Shown here: piece by piece, positions 51,301-58,916 of the stretch
Position numbering within the stretch: the first letter of the stretch is position 1
How the letters are laid out: the number at the start of each line of letters is the position of its first letter
Assembly: GCA_963745595.1 (NCBI GenBank)
Contig: CAVUYB010000009.1
Span: 69,020 to 133,019 of the forward strand
Reading direction: 5' to 3'
Source: DASZUK01 sp963745595
GTDB taxonomy: Bacteria > Actinomycetota > Acidimicrobiia > Acidimicrobiales > RAAP-2
DNA length: 64,000 bases
The notes under the pieces: generated by a model
Told to the model about the DNA's origin: nothing
What the model saw: the letters and a program-made list of their open reading frames with translations, nothing else
Database searches by the model: none
Translations under genes and position numbers: made by a program

Positions 51301-52565
51301 TCACGATGGCGAGCGCTGGCTCCGGACCGGCTGGGCCGACCACGCGGCCTCAGCCGCCGCGACGTCGGTGACGAGGTTGCCGAACGCGAGGTTGACGTCG
51401 TCGGCGTGGTAGCCCCAGGTCGGCCCGAGCGCCTGGGTGACGGCCGGTCGGGTATCGGCCGGCCCGCCGACGTCGGTGACCTGGAGCCACGTCGCGCCAG
51501 CCGCGATGCACGCAGGCGGCGGCGTACTTGCCGGGGTACGTGACCCAGTTCGTCGTGGGCAGCGGCGCGAGGCCGGCCTGGGTGGCCGAGAGGAAGTACG
51601 GGTCGAGCGTCGCGGTCCCGCCGCTGAGCGCGGCGGGGTTCACGCACGCGACCTGCTCGCCGCGCCGGGCGGTCTGACCGGACTGCAGGCTCACGCCCTG
51701 CCCGGGCCGCCCGAAGAGCGAGTCGGCCGGCGGCTCGGACGGGAACGACGAATAGGCGATCGCGCACCCCGTCTGGCCCGCCGTCGTGCAGAGCGGGACA
51801 CGGGAGAACGTCGCGCCGACGGTCCGGCCGGTCGGCACCTGGAGGTTGCCGCCGGCGATGATCGCCAGCACGAGGCGCCGGCGCAGCGCCGGCCGGCGGT
51901 CGAGCTCGGTGGCGATCAGGTGGATCAGGATGGCCGAGCCCTGGGAGTCGCCGATCAGGACGATCGGCCGGTTCCCGCTGCGGGCCAGGAACGCGTGCCA
52001 CCCCGAGACGAGGCTGCGGTACGCGACGGTGAACGACGAGCGGAGCAACGCCCGGTTGCCCCCGAGCCCCCGGGCGATGCTCGACGACGTCGCCGATCGG
52101 TACATCGGCGCCCACACCGAGCAGACGCCCGAGAACGGCGACGCCTGGTCGACGGCCGCGCCGATCTCCGCCTTCCGCACCGCGAGACCGGTGTTGGCGG
52201 TCTTCTCCTGGCTCACGGTCGGGTACACGTAGAAGCAGTCGAACGTCGACGGCGGCCGACGACGACGCGGCGGGCGGGAAGCCGGCCGGGCTCCTCGTCC
52301 CGTCCGCCTGTACCGCGGTCACCGTCGACGGGTAGGCGCAGGGGTCGTGGGCCATCCCGGGCCGGCACAGCCAGACCGTCGTTGTCGGCCGGCCGAACGG
52401 CCGGCGGCCTGACGACGCAGCCGCGGCGGACGACGTCGGGGCCTTGGCGGCGACCGCCGACGGGACCCCGGCGAGCGAGACGAGCGCGACCGCGAGCGCC
52501 GCCGTCCCGCTCGACCCGACCCAGGAGATGGCCCAACGGCGACGAGGGCGCAGGCGGCCGGACAC
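51301..52565 (-). CDS. Secreted DUF3089-family alpha/beta hydrolase (two +1 frame breaks)
   Basis: About 420 residues after repair. An N-terminal signal peptide (TAALAVALVSLAGVPSAVAA) is followed by a Cys-containing VWLCRPGMAHDPCAYP and, after a break near 52240, FDCFYVYPTVSQEKTAN, the DUF3089 signature. Nucleophile elbow IVLIGDSQGSAILIHLI. The end, WLQVTDVGGPADTRPAVTQA and WGYHADDVNLAFGNLV, is recovered by removing one base near 51505. It is an extracellular lipase- or esterase-like enzyme of unknown substrate. GTG start. Confidence 0.82.
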
Positions 52566-52654
52566 CGGTACAACCTGTCACGTTCGCGGGCCGTGGCGGG
52601 TCAATGAAAGTGGACCGGTCGGACTAGAACCGGACGACCGGAGAGGAGCCGAAC

Positions 52655-53209
52655 ATGGACCCGTACCTTGCCCCTGTCGAGAAGCCACGAGGGCTCGTGC
52701 TCAAGCTGGTGTACTTCTTCACGAAGCGTCAGTTCGGCAAGGTGGCGACGCCGATCGCGGTCTTCTCGTCGCGCCTGCCGATCGCGTTCTTGTCCTTCTA
52801 CGGCAAGGTCTCGAAGCTGGACAAGAAGCTCGAGCTGCCGTTGCCGACGGCGATGCTCGTCCGCGAGCGCGTCGCCAGCCTCAACACCTGCCGGTTCTGC
52901 ATGGACGTCGGCCGGTGGTACGCGACGAAGGCGACACCGACCAACGGCCCGCGCTTCGACGCGCTGGCCGACTACCGGACGAGCCCGCTCTTCACTGACG
53001 CCGAGCGGGCCGCGCTCGACTACGCGACGGAGCTCACGACCGAGAAGGACGTCGACCCCGAGACGTTCGCCCGGCTGGCTCGCCACTACCGCGAGCGCGA
53101 GATCTGCGAGATCGTCTGGCTCGTCGCCAGCGAGCATCTCTACAACGTGAGCAACATCGGCCTCAACATCGGTTCGGACGGCCTCTGCGAGCTGGCATCG
53201 TCACGGTGA
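52655..53209 (+). CDS. Carboxymuconolactone decarboxylase / AhpD-like protein
   Basis: A 184-residue protein of the AhpD fold. The redox pair is LNTCRFCMDVGRW (Cys79, Cys82), with a downstream SEHLYN motif. AhpD-like proteins have weak peroxidase or thiol-disulfide activity. Pro-rich start and KLVYFFTKRQFG make the N-terminus amphipathic. GGAGAGG precedes the ATG. Divergent from the secreted hydrolase. Confidence 0.82.
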   Translation: MDPYLAPVEKPRGLVLKLVYFFTKRQFGKVATPIAVFSSRLPIAFLSFYGKVSKLDKKLELPLPTAMLVRERVASLNTCRFCMDVGRWYATKATPTNGPRFDALADYRTSPLFTDAERAALDYATELTTEKDVDPETFARLARHYREREICEIVWLVASEHLYNVSNIGLNIGSDGLCELASSR

Positions 53210-53282
53210 CCGCCGTTCGGCGCCGACCTCTTCTGCACTGAACAGAAGCGACAGGTGGACCGCGCTGCCTACGGTGGTGCCC

Positions 53283-54161
53283 ATGCCTGAGCCCCACGGT
53301 CACCCCGGTCTGCACCAGCACGGTGGCGCGGCCGACGGGCCCGCCCTCGACCCGTTGCTCGACCTCGACGCCGCAGTCCTCCGTGAGTACTGGTCGGCCG
53401 CGCTCGCGTGGGTCCGCCAGGCCGCGGACCGGGGCCCCCGGCACCGGCTGCTCGATCTCGGCGCCGGCACCGGTACCGGCTCGATCGGTCTGGCCCAGCG
53501 TTTCGCCGGGGCCGAGGTCATCGCCATCGACGTCTCCCCCGCCTCGTTGCGCCGGCTCTGTGAGAAGGCACTCGACCTCGGGCTCGCCGGCCGGATCCGG
53601 ACGGTCGAAGCCGACCTCGACGCCGGATGGCCGGACGTCGGCTCGTTCGACGTCACTTGGGCGTCCATGTCCCTCCACCACTTCGCCGATCCGACCCGCG
53701 TCCTCCGTGACGTGCTCGCCGCCACTCGACCCGGTGGCCTGATCGCGGCCGCCGAGCTCACCGAGCCGTTGCGGTTCCTCCCCGATGACCTCGGCTTCGG
53801 CTCCCCCGGGTTCGAGGCCCGAGCCGTCGCGACGCTCGGCGCCGCGCACGCCGAGACGATGCCGACGCTCGGTTCGGCCTGGGCACCGCGCCTCACCGAC
53901 GCTGGCTGGACCGTCGTCGACGAGCGCGATTTCGTCATCGATCTCGACCCGCCCCGGCACCCGGACGCGGCTCGCTACGCCCGGGCGTGGTTCGCCCGGC
54001 TCTCCGACGGTTTCGCCGACCGCCTCGAGCCCGACGACCGCGCGACGCTGGCCGCGCTGCTCGACGAGCCCGGACAACCCGGCCCGCTCGAACGAACGAA
54101 GCTCCACCTCCGCGGCACCCGGACCGTCACGCTGGCCCGCCGCCCGACGGAGCTCGACTGA
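53283..54161 (+). CDS. Class I SAM-dependent methyltransferase
   Basis: A 292-residue methyltransferase. Motif I RLLDLGAGTGTGSIGLAQRF, acidic motif II VIAIDVSPASLRRLCEK, and motif IV SFDVTWASMSLHHFADP. The C-terminal half is a variable substrate domain. ATG 53283 is preferred over GTG 53274. It converges with the SDR gene without a gap. Substrate not assignable. Confidence 0.87.
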   Translation: MPEPHGHPGLHQHGGAADGPALDPLLDLDAAVLREYWSAALAWVRQAADRGPRHRLLDLGAGTGTGSIGLAQRFAGAEVIAIDVSPASLRRLCEKALDLGLAGRIRTVEADLDAGWPDVGSFDVTWASMSLHHFADPTRVLRDVLAATRPGGLIAAAELTEPLRFLPDDLGFGSPGFEARAVATLGAAHAETMPTLGSAWAPRLTDAGWTVVDERDFVIDLDPPRHPDAARYARAWFARLSDGFADRLEPDDRATLAALLDEPGQPGPLERTKLHLRGTRTVTLARRPTELD

Positions 54162-54983
54162 TCAGCTCGGGTACTGGTTGTTGAGCCCGGCCTCGAGCGC
54201 CTCGCGCGGGATCAACCAGGGCACGAGGGTCTGGCCGCCGTCGACGACCAGGCTCTGCCCGGTGGTGTACATCGACGCCGAGCTGAGGAAGAACATGATC
54301 GGCCCGACGATCTCGGGCAGCTGCCCGTAGCGCTGCAGGGCGATCATCTCGTTCATGCGGTCTTGGACGACCTGGTTGCCGAACATCGCTTCGGACTTGG
54401 CGATCGGGAAGGCGCCCGGACCGACGCAGTTGACCCGGAGGCCCGCCGGTCCCCACTCCCGGCCGACCGCCCGGACCAGGCTCGTCACCCCCGCCTTGCC
54501 GGCCGACGAGTGGCTGATCCCCGGCGCCCCGCCGGTGGCGGTCGAGCTGGTCATCATCACCGCCGCGCCGGCCGTCCCGCCGTCGAGCAACGGCTTCGCC
54601 CAACGTTGGAGGACGTTGAACGCCGCGCAAAGCGTGTTGTCGATCGTCTGGCGGAACTGCGCCGGAGAGATCCGCATGGCCGGGCCGAGGGACACCTGGG
54701 CCGCCGCGTGCACCAACGCGGTGGCCGGCCCGTCCTGCTCGACGGTCGAGAACACGGCGTCGACCGCGTCGGGGTCGGTGGCGTCGCCGGCGCAGGCCGT
54801 CAGCGTTCCGGGCAGCTCCCGGCCGAGCGACACCGTCTCGTCGAGCGCCTCCTGTCGTCGGCCCATCACGTAGACGGTCTTGCCGAGCGAGGCCAGCTGG
54901 AGGGCGACCCCCCGGCCGATCCCCGACCCGCCGCCCGTGATCAGCACCCGCTCGTAAGGGACGTCGACCGCCCAGTCACCCAT
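54162..54983 (-). CDS. SDR, 2,4-dienoyl-CoA-reductase-like
   Basis: A 273-residue short-chain reductase. Cofactor motif VLITGGGSGIGRGVALQL, NAG-position LVHAAAQVSLG. The usual Y-x-x-x-K is missing: Ser replaces Tyr in ISHSSAGKAGVTS, as in 2,4-dienoyl-CoA reductases, where a different Tyr and the S-A-x-K-A-G motif are used. ATG 54983 has GGGAGGGTG upstream; the longer ORF start is less likely. It may serve beta-oxidation of unsaturated acyl-CoA. Confidence 0.82.
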   Translation of the reverse strand: MGDWAVDVPYERVLITGGGSGIGRGVALQLASLGKTVYVMGRRQEALDETVSLGRELPGTLTACAGDATDPDAVDAVFSTVEQDGPATALVHAAAQVSLGPAMRISPAQFRQTIDNTLCAAFNVLQRWAKPLLDGGTAGAAVMMTSSTATGGAPGISHSSAGKAGVTSLVRAVGREWGPAGLRVNCVGPGAFPIAKSEAMFGNQVVQDRMNEMIALQRYGQLPEIVGPIMFFLSSASMYTTGQSLVVDGGQTLVPWLIPREALEAGLNNQYPS

Positions 54984-55020
54984 GATCTTCACCCTCCCCG
55001 CCGAGCCAGATCGATCAAGC

Positions 55021-55062
55021 AATCGGCCGATTAACTATCGATCCAGCTGACCGGCCTGTCAA
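55021..55062 (-). promoter_or_regulatory. Promoter with palindrome for the SDR gene
   Basis: On the minus strand: TTGACA (55062-55057), 19-bp spacer, TAGTTA (55037-55032), followed at once by the perfect palindrome AATCGGCCGATT (55032-55021). The palindrome covers the expected start of transcription. A repressor binding here would block initiation. Confidence 0.65.
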
Positions 55063-55107
55063 GGGAAAGTCGGAGTGCCCGCTGCACCCGGTGGCCGTGC
55101 TCGAGGC

Positions 55108-55767
55108 CTATGCCCGGCGCGTGAAGGTCAGGTGGGTCACCCCGCTGGGTGCCGTGACCACCTCGACGTCGTAGTGATCCTCGATACCGTCCAAGCCGTC
55201 CCACAGGCGCACGCCGCGGCCGAGCAGGATCGGCACCTGGACGACGTGAAGGTGGTCGACGAGCCCGGCGGTCACGAATTGGCGCACCGTCGTCGGGCCT
55301 CCGCCGATCCGCACGTCGAGCCCCCCGGCCGCGTCCCGGGCCAGGCTGAGGGCCTCGTCCGGTGAGGCATCGACGAAGTGGAAGACCGTGCCGCCGTCCA
55401 TCTCGATGGACGGTCTCGGGTGGTGGGTCAGCACGAAGACCGGGGTGTGGAACGGCGGATCGGGTCCCCACCAGCCTCGCCACTCCGCTTCGGTGCCCAG
55501 GTCGGTCCAGGCGCCGGTCTGCGGGCCGAACTTGCCTCGCCCCATGATCTCGGCGCCGATGCCCGGTTCGAAGCGTTGGGCGAAGGCGTTGTCCATCCCT
55601 TCGTCGCCGCCTGGCTGCCCGAGCAGTGACCGTCCGAAGCGGGTGGCGAACATCCAGTTGTGCAGGCGCGTACCGGCGTGCCCGAACGGCGCGTCCAGCG
55701 CCAGGCCTTCGCCCGTTCCGAACCCGTCGAGCGAGATCGAGAAGTTGTGGACCCGAACCTGGGACAT
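55108..55767 (-). CDS. Dihydrofolate reductase-like (RibD C-terminal domain) protein
   Basis: A 219-residue protein of the RibD_C/DHFR fold. VRVHNFSISLDGFGTGEG, IMGRGKFGPQTGAW, PVFVLTHHPRPSIEMDGGTV and LDVRIGGGPTTVRQFVTAGL are typical of the stand-alone dehydrogenases of this family; true folate reduction is unlikely. It diverges from an OsmC gene. Confidence 0.85.
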   Translation of the reverse strand: MSQVRVHNFSISLDGFGTGEGLALDAPFGHAGTRLHNWMFATRFGRSLLGQPGGDEGMDNAFAQRFEPGIGAEIMGRGKFGPQTGAWTDLGTEAEWRGWWGPDPPFHTPVFVLTHHPRPSIEMDGGTVFHFVDASPDEALSLARDAAGGLDVRIGGGPTTVRQFVTAGLVDHLHVVQVPILLGRGVRLWDGLDGIEDHYDVEVVTAPSGVTHLTFTRRA

Positions 55768-55897
55768 GCGCTCCCTTGGTGACGACGCGGTGTTCATCCT
55801 CCAACGTAACTCTAACGACGCCGCTCGAACGGGAACGTCGGCCGCGGCCCATAGGTTGAGAGGCGGCGGGACGAGCAACCGAGCCAGGAGGGCGTAC

Positions 55898-56323
55898 ATG
55901 CCAGCGAAAGGCACTGCGGAATGGAGAGGTGACGTGCCCTCTGGCACCGGCACCTTTACGGCCGGGGACACCATCAGTGGCGGCTACACGTTCAAGTCCC
56001 GATTCGAGGATGGGCCGGGGTCCAACCCCGAACAGCTGATCGCGGCAGCCCATGCCGCCTGCTTCTCCATGGCCCTCTCCAACCTCCTGGCCCAGGCCGG
56101 GCACCCACCCGACTCGGTGCAGACGGAGGCCACCGTCACCCTGCGCCCCGTCGACGGGGCCCCGACCATCACCAAGATCGACCTCGTCACGGTCGGACGG
56201 GTGCCGGGACTCGACGAGGCCGCGTTCGTCGAGCATGCCTTGACGGCCAAGGCCGGCTGTCCAGTAAGCCGAGCGCTGGCCGGGGTGCCCGAGATCACCC
56301 TCGAGGCGTCTCTGGTCTCATGA
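55898..56323 (+). CDS. OsmC/Ohr-family peroxide reductase
   Basis: A 141-residue OsmC protein. Active-site Cys55 in HAACFSMALS and Cys121 in AKAGCPVSRAL give the two-Cys thiol peroxidase mechanism against organic hydroperoxides. SNPEQLIAAAHA is conserved. AGGAGG lies before the ATG. The next gene starts on its stop (ATGA). Confidence 0.9.
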   Translation: MPAKGTAEWRGDVPSGTGTFTAGDTISGGYTFKSRFEDGPGSNPEQLIAAAHAACFSMALSNLLAQAGHPPDSVQTEATVTLRPVDGAPTITKIDLVTVGRVPGLDEAAFVEHALTAKAGCPVSRALAGVPEITLEASLVS

Positions 56324-56758
56324 GCAACGCATCGATGCCGGCTCGTGACCCGATCCGGCTCGACCAGACCACCCGGGCAGCCGTGGCCTCTGGGCGACTC
56401 GTCCATCTGGCCACCATCAACCCGGACGGCACGCCCCAGGTGACGTGCATCTACGTCGGCTGGGACGAGGACGACATCGTGGCTGGCCATCTCGCGGACC
56501 ACGTGAAGCTGCGGAACATTCGACGCGATCCGCGGGTGACGCTCTCGGTCGAGTCCGATGTCCCCTTCGAGGGGTTCAGTCCCTATCTCGTGATCCAGGG
56601 CATTGCCCGGGTCGAAGAAGGGGGAGCGGTACCGCTGCTGCGCCGGATCACCAATGGCCAGTTCCCGCCGCCCGGAGACGACTGGCCCGAAGGTTTCGTC
56701 ACCCGAATCTCGCCTCGGACGGCTTTCTGGTACTGGTCCCTGGGGCACGGCCGACTGA
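56320..56758 (+). CDS. PPOX-class F420-dependent oxidoreductase-like protein (one +1 frame break)
   Basis: A split beta-barrel flavin/F420 protein. LVHLATINPDGTPQVTCIYV, DHVKLRNIRRDPRVTLSVES and YLVIQGIARVEEGG are typical of the Rv1155/PNPOx superfamily. In the assembly the frame runs on; dropping one base before ACT at about 56731 gives FWTGPWGTAD and a stop at 56756-56758, the expected end. Reconstructed length 145 residues. Coupled to osmC, suggesting a joint redox role. Confidence 0.8.
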
Positions 56759-56803
56759 GGCCGGCGGACGAAGCGCGTCTTGCCCACCTGATTGCCCTCT
56801 TCT

Positions 56804-56938
56804 TACTGCAGCGGCTCTTACTGCACGGCCGGCTTCCGGGCCGGGATCGCGGCCAGCCTTCTCGAGCGGCACGGGCGAACCGTGGTGCTCGTCGACGACC
56901 AATTCGCCAAGCTCCCCGTCGAGGCCATGGCTTCGTAG
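56804..56938 (+). pseudogene. Rhodanese-domain remnant (3' fragment)
   Basis: In one frame this reads SYCTAGFRAGIAASLLERHG then RTVVLVDDQFAKLPVEAMAS and stop. The C-x-x-G-x-R-A loop and following helix match the C-terminal part of rhodanese domains, as in MBL-fold/rhodanese sulfur dioxygenases. No upstream part is present. It lies in the 295-bp gap between the PPOX and helicase genes; nothing else is recognisable there. Confidence 0.5.
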
Positions 56939-57053
56939 CGGACGGTGCGCGGACTGGCGCTTCTTTCTCGGATGCCGGAAGGCCACTTGGGCCGTAGAGT
57001 GACGTATCCCGTTGGTGCATCCAGCACCCGCCTCGTTAGGAGCAAGGACCGCT

Positions 57054-58724
57054 GTGACCGAGTCGGCGACGGAGCAATCGAGCACCTTCGCCGAGTTGGG
57101 CCTGCGTCCCGAGTTGCTCGCCGCGCTCGCCACGCTCGGTTACGAGGAACCCACGCCGATCCAGGAGGCAGCGATCCCCGTCCTGCTCCAGGGGCACGAC
57201 CTGCTCGGACAGGCCGCCACCGGGACGGGAAAGACGGCGGCGTTCGCGCTGCCCATCCTTCAGCGGCTCGCCCCCGGCGGACGCGGCCGAGAGCCCGTGG
57301 CCTTGATCCTGGTGCCGACCCGCGAGCTGGCCATGCAGGTCTCCGAGGCTTTCCACCATTACGGCCGCCAGCTCGGGGTCCGCGTCGTGCCGATCTACGG
57401 CGGCCAGCCCATCGGCCGCCAGCTGCGGTCCCTCGAGGCCGGTGTCGACGTGATCGTGGCGACGCCCGGCCGGGCCCTCGACCACCTCCGACGCCACACC
57501 CTGCGGCTCGACTCACTGCAGGTGATGGTCCTCGACGAGGCCGACGAGATGCTCGACATGGGCTTTGCCGAGGATCTCGAAGCGATCTTCGCCGAGACGC
57601 CGTCGAGCCGCCAGACGGTGCTCTTCTCGGCGACGCTCCCCAAACGCATCGATGCCATCGCCCGGAAGCACCTCCGCGACCCGGCCCGCATCCGCATCGG
57701 GGACGAGGTGCGCAGCCGCGACGAGTCGCCTCGGGTGCGGCACTGCGCCTACGTCGTACAGCGAGCCCACAAGGCGGCGGCCCTCGGGCGGATCCTCGAC
57801 GTCGAATCGCCGGCCGCGGCACTCGTCTTCTGCCGCACCCGCGAAGCCGTGGACGGTCTCACCGAGACGCTCAACGGGCGCGGCTACCGCGCCGAAGCCC
57901 TACACGGCGGGATGAGCCAGGAGCAGCGGGACCGGGTCATGGGGCGCCTGCGGGGCGGGACCGCCGACCTCCTGATCGCCACTGACGTGGCGGCGCGGGG
58001 CCTCGATATCGAGCAGCTCACCCACGTCGTCAACTACGACGTGCCCTCCTCGGTGGATTCCTATGTGCACCGCATGGGGCGGGTGGGCCGCGCCGGACGA
58101 GAGGGCGTGGCCATCACGCTGGCCGAGCCGCGCGAGCACCGGATGCTGAAGACGATCGAGCGGGCGACCAAGCAGAAGATCGCCGTCGAGAAGATCCCCA
58201 CGGTGGCCGACCTTCGGGCGCGCCGCCTCGACCTCACCCGCGCCGCGCTGCGCGAGAGCCTCCTCGACGACGACCTCGACGGCTTCCGAGTCGTGGTCGA
58301 ATCGCTGGCCGAGGAGTTCGATGTGATGGAGGTAGCGCTCGCGGCGGTCAAGCTGGCGCACGCGGCAACGGGCGGGCCCGACGACGAGGAGGACATCCCT
58401 GACGTCGCCGTCTCGGCACCACCGGAGGGACGAGCTCGCAATGCCCGCCCCGGCCGGAGCCAGCGGGCCGTGGCGGGAGGTGGGCCCGGAGCGACTCGGC
58501 TCTACGTCAGCCTCGGGCGTGAGGCGGGACTGCGGCCTCAGGACCTCGTCGGGGCGATCACGGGCGAGACGAGCCTCAGCGGACGCGACATCGGCGCCAT
58601 CGAGATCTCCGGGCGTTTCTCCCTGGTCGACGTACCCGAAGACACCGTCGACGAGGTGATCGAGTCGCTGCGCGGCACCAAGATCCGAGGCCGGCGGGCC
58701 ACCGTGCGCCGGGAGCGCTTCTAA
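57054..58724 (+). CDS. DEAD-box RNA helicase, DeaD/CshA type
   Basis: A 556-residue helicase. Q-motif EEPTPIQEAAIPVLL, motif I QAATGTGKTAAFALPIL, Ia VPTRELAMQVSE, II VLDEADEMLDMGF, III LFSATLPKRID, V IATDVAARGLDIE, and VI VHRMGRVGRAGREG. A C-terminal DbpA-like RNA-binding domain (LYVSLGREAGLRPQDLVGAI, IGAIEISGRFSLVDVPED) follows. It unwinds structured RNA in cold adaptation or ribosome assembly. GTG 57054 has AGGAGCAAGG upstream. Confidence 0.93.
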   Translation: MTESATEQSSTFAELGLRPELLAALATLGYEEPTPIQEAAIPVLLQGHDLLGQAATGTGKTAAFALPILQRLAPGGRGREPVALILVPTRELAMQVSEAFHHYGRQLGVRVVPIYGGQPIGRQLRSLEAGVDVIVATPGRALDHLRRHTLRLDSLQVMVLDEADEMLDMGFAEDLEAIFAETPSSRQTVLFSATLPKRIDAIARKHLRDPARIRIGDEVRSRDESPRVRHCAYVVQRAHKAAALGRILDVESPAAALVFCRTREAVDGLTETLNGRGYRAEALHGGMSQEQRDRVMGRLRGGTADLLIATDVAARGLDIEQLTHVVNYDVPSSVDSYVHRMGRVGRAGREGVAITLAEPREHRMLKTIERATKQKIAVEKIPTVADLRARRLDLTRAALRESLLDDDLDGFRVVVESLAEEFDVMEVALAAVKLAHAATGGPDDEEDIPDVAVSAPPEGRARNARPGRSQRAVAGGGPGATRLYVSLGREAGLRPQDLVGAITGETSLSGRDIGAIEISGRFSLVDVPEDTVDEVIESLRGTKIRGRRATVRRERF

Positions 58725-58787
58725 CCCGAAGAGCAGAGGATCGGACGACACACGATCCTCTCTCGCCGTGTCCAAAGTATCCCAGCG

Positions 58788-58811
58788 AGGGGGTCTTCCC
58801 GCAAGGCCCTC
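58788..58811 (+). promoter_or_regulatory. RAE-like element upstream of rph
   Basis: GGGGGTCTTCCCGCAAGGCC lies at 58790-58809, flanked by A...C on both sides as an imperfect G+C-rich inverted repeat. It closely resembles the rifamycin-associated element described before rifamycin-inactivating genes in actinobacteria, and sits about 110 bp before a rifampin phosphotransferase gene. Confidence 0.6.
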
Positions 58812-58916
58812 TGATGTGCTGACAATGCTCGCCACCGGTGTGGACCGCCGGCGTCCGACGGATCGACCGGTAGGAACGAGGGACTCCCGCAGGAGTCTCA
58901 AAAGGGGAGTGGTGGG

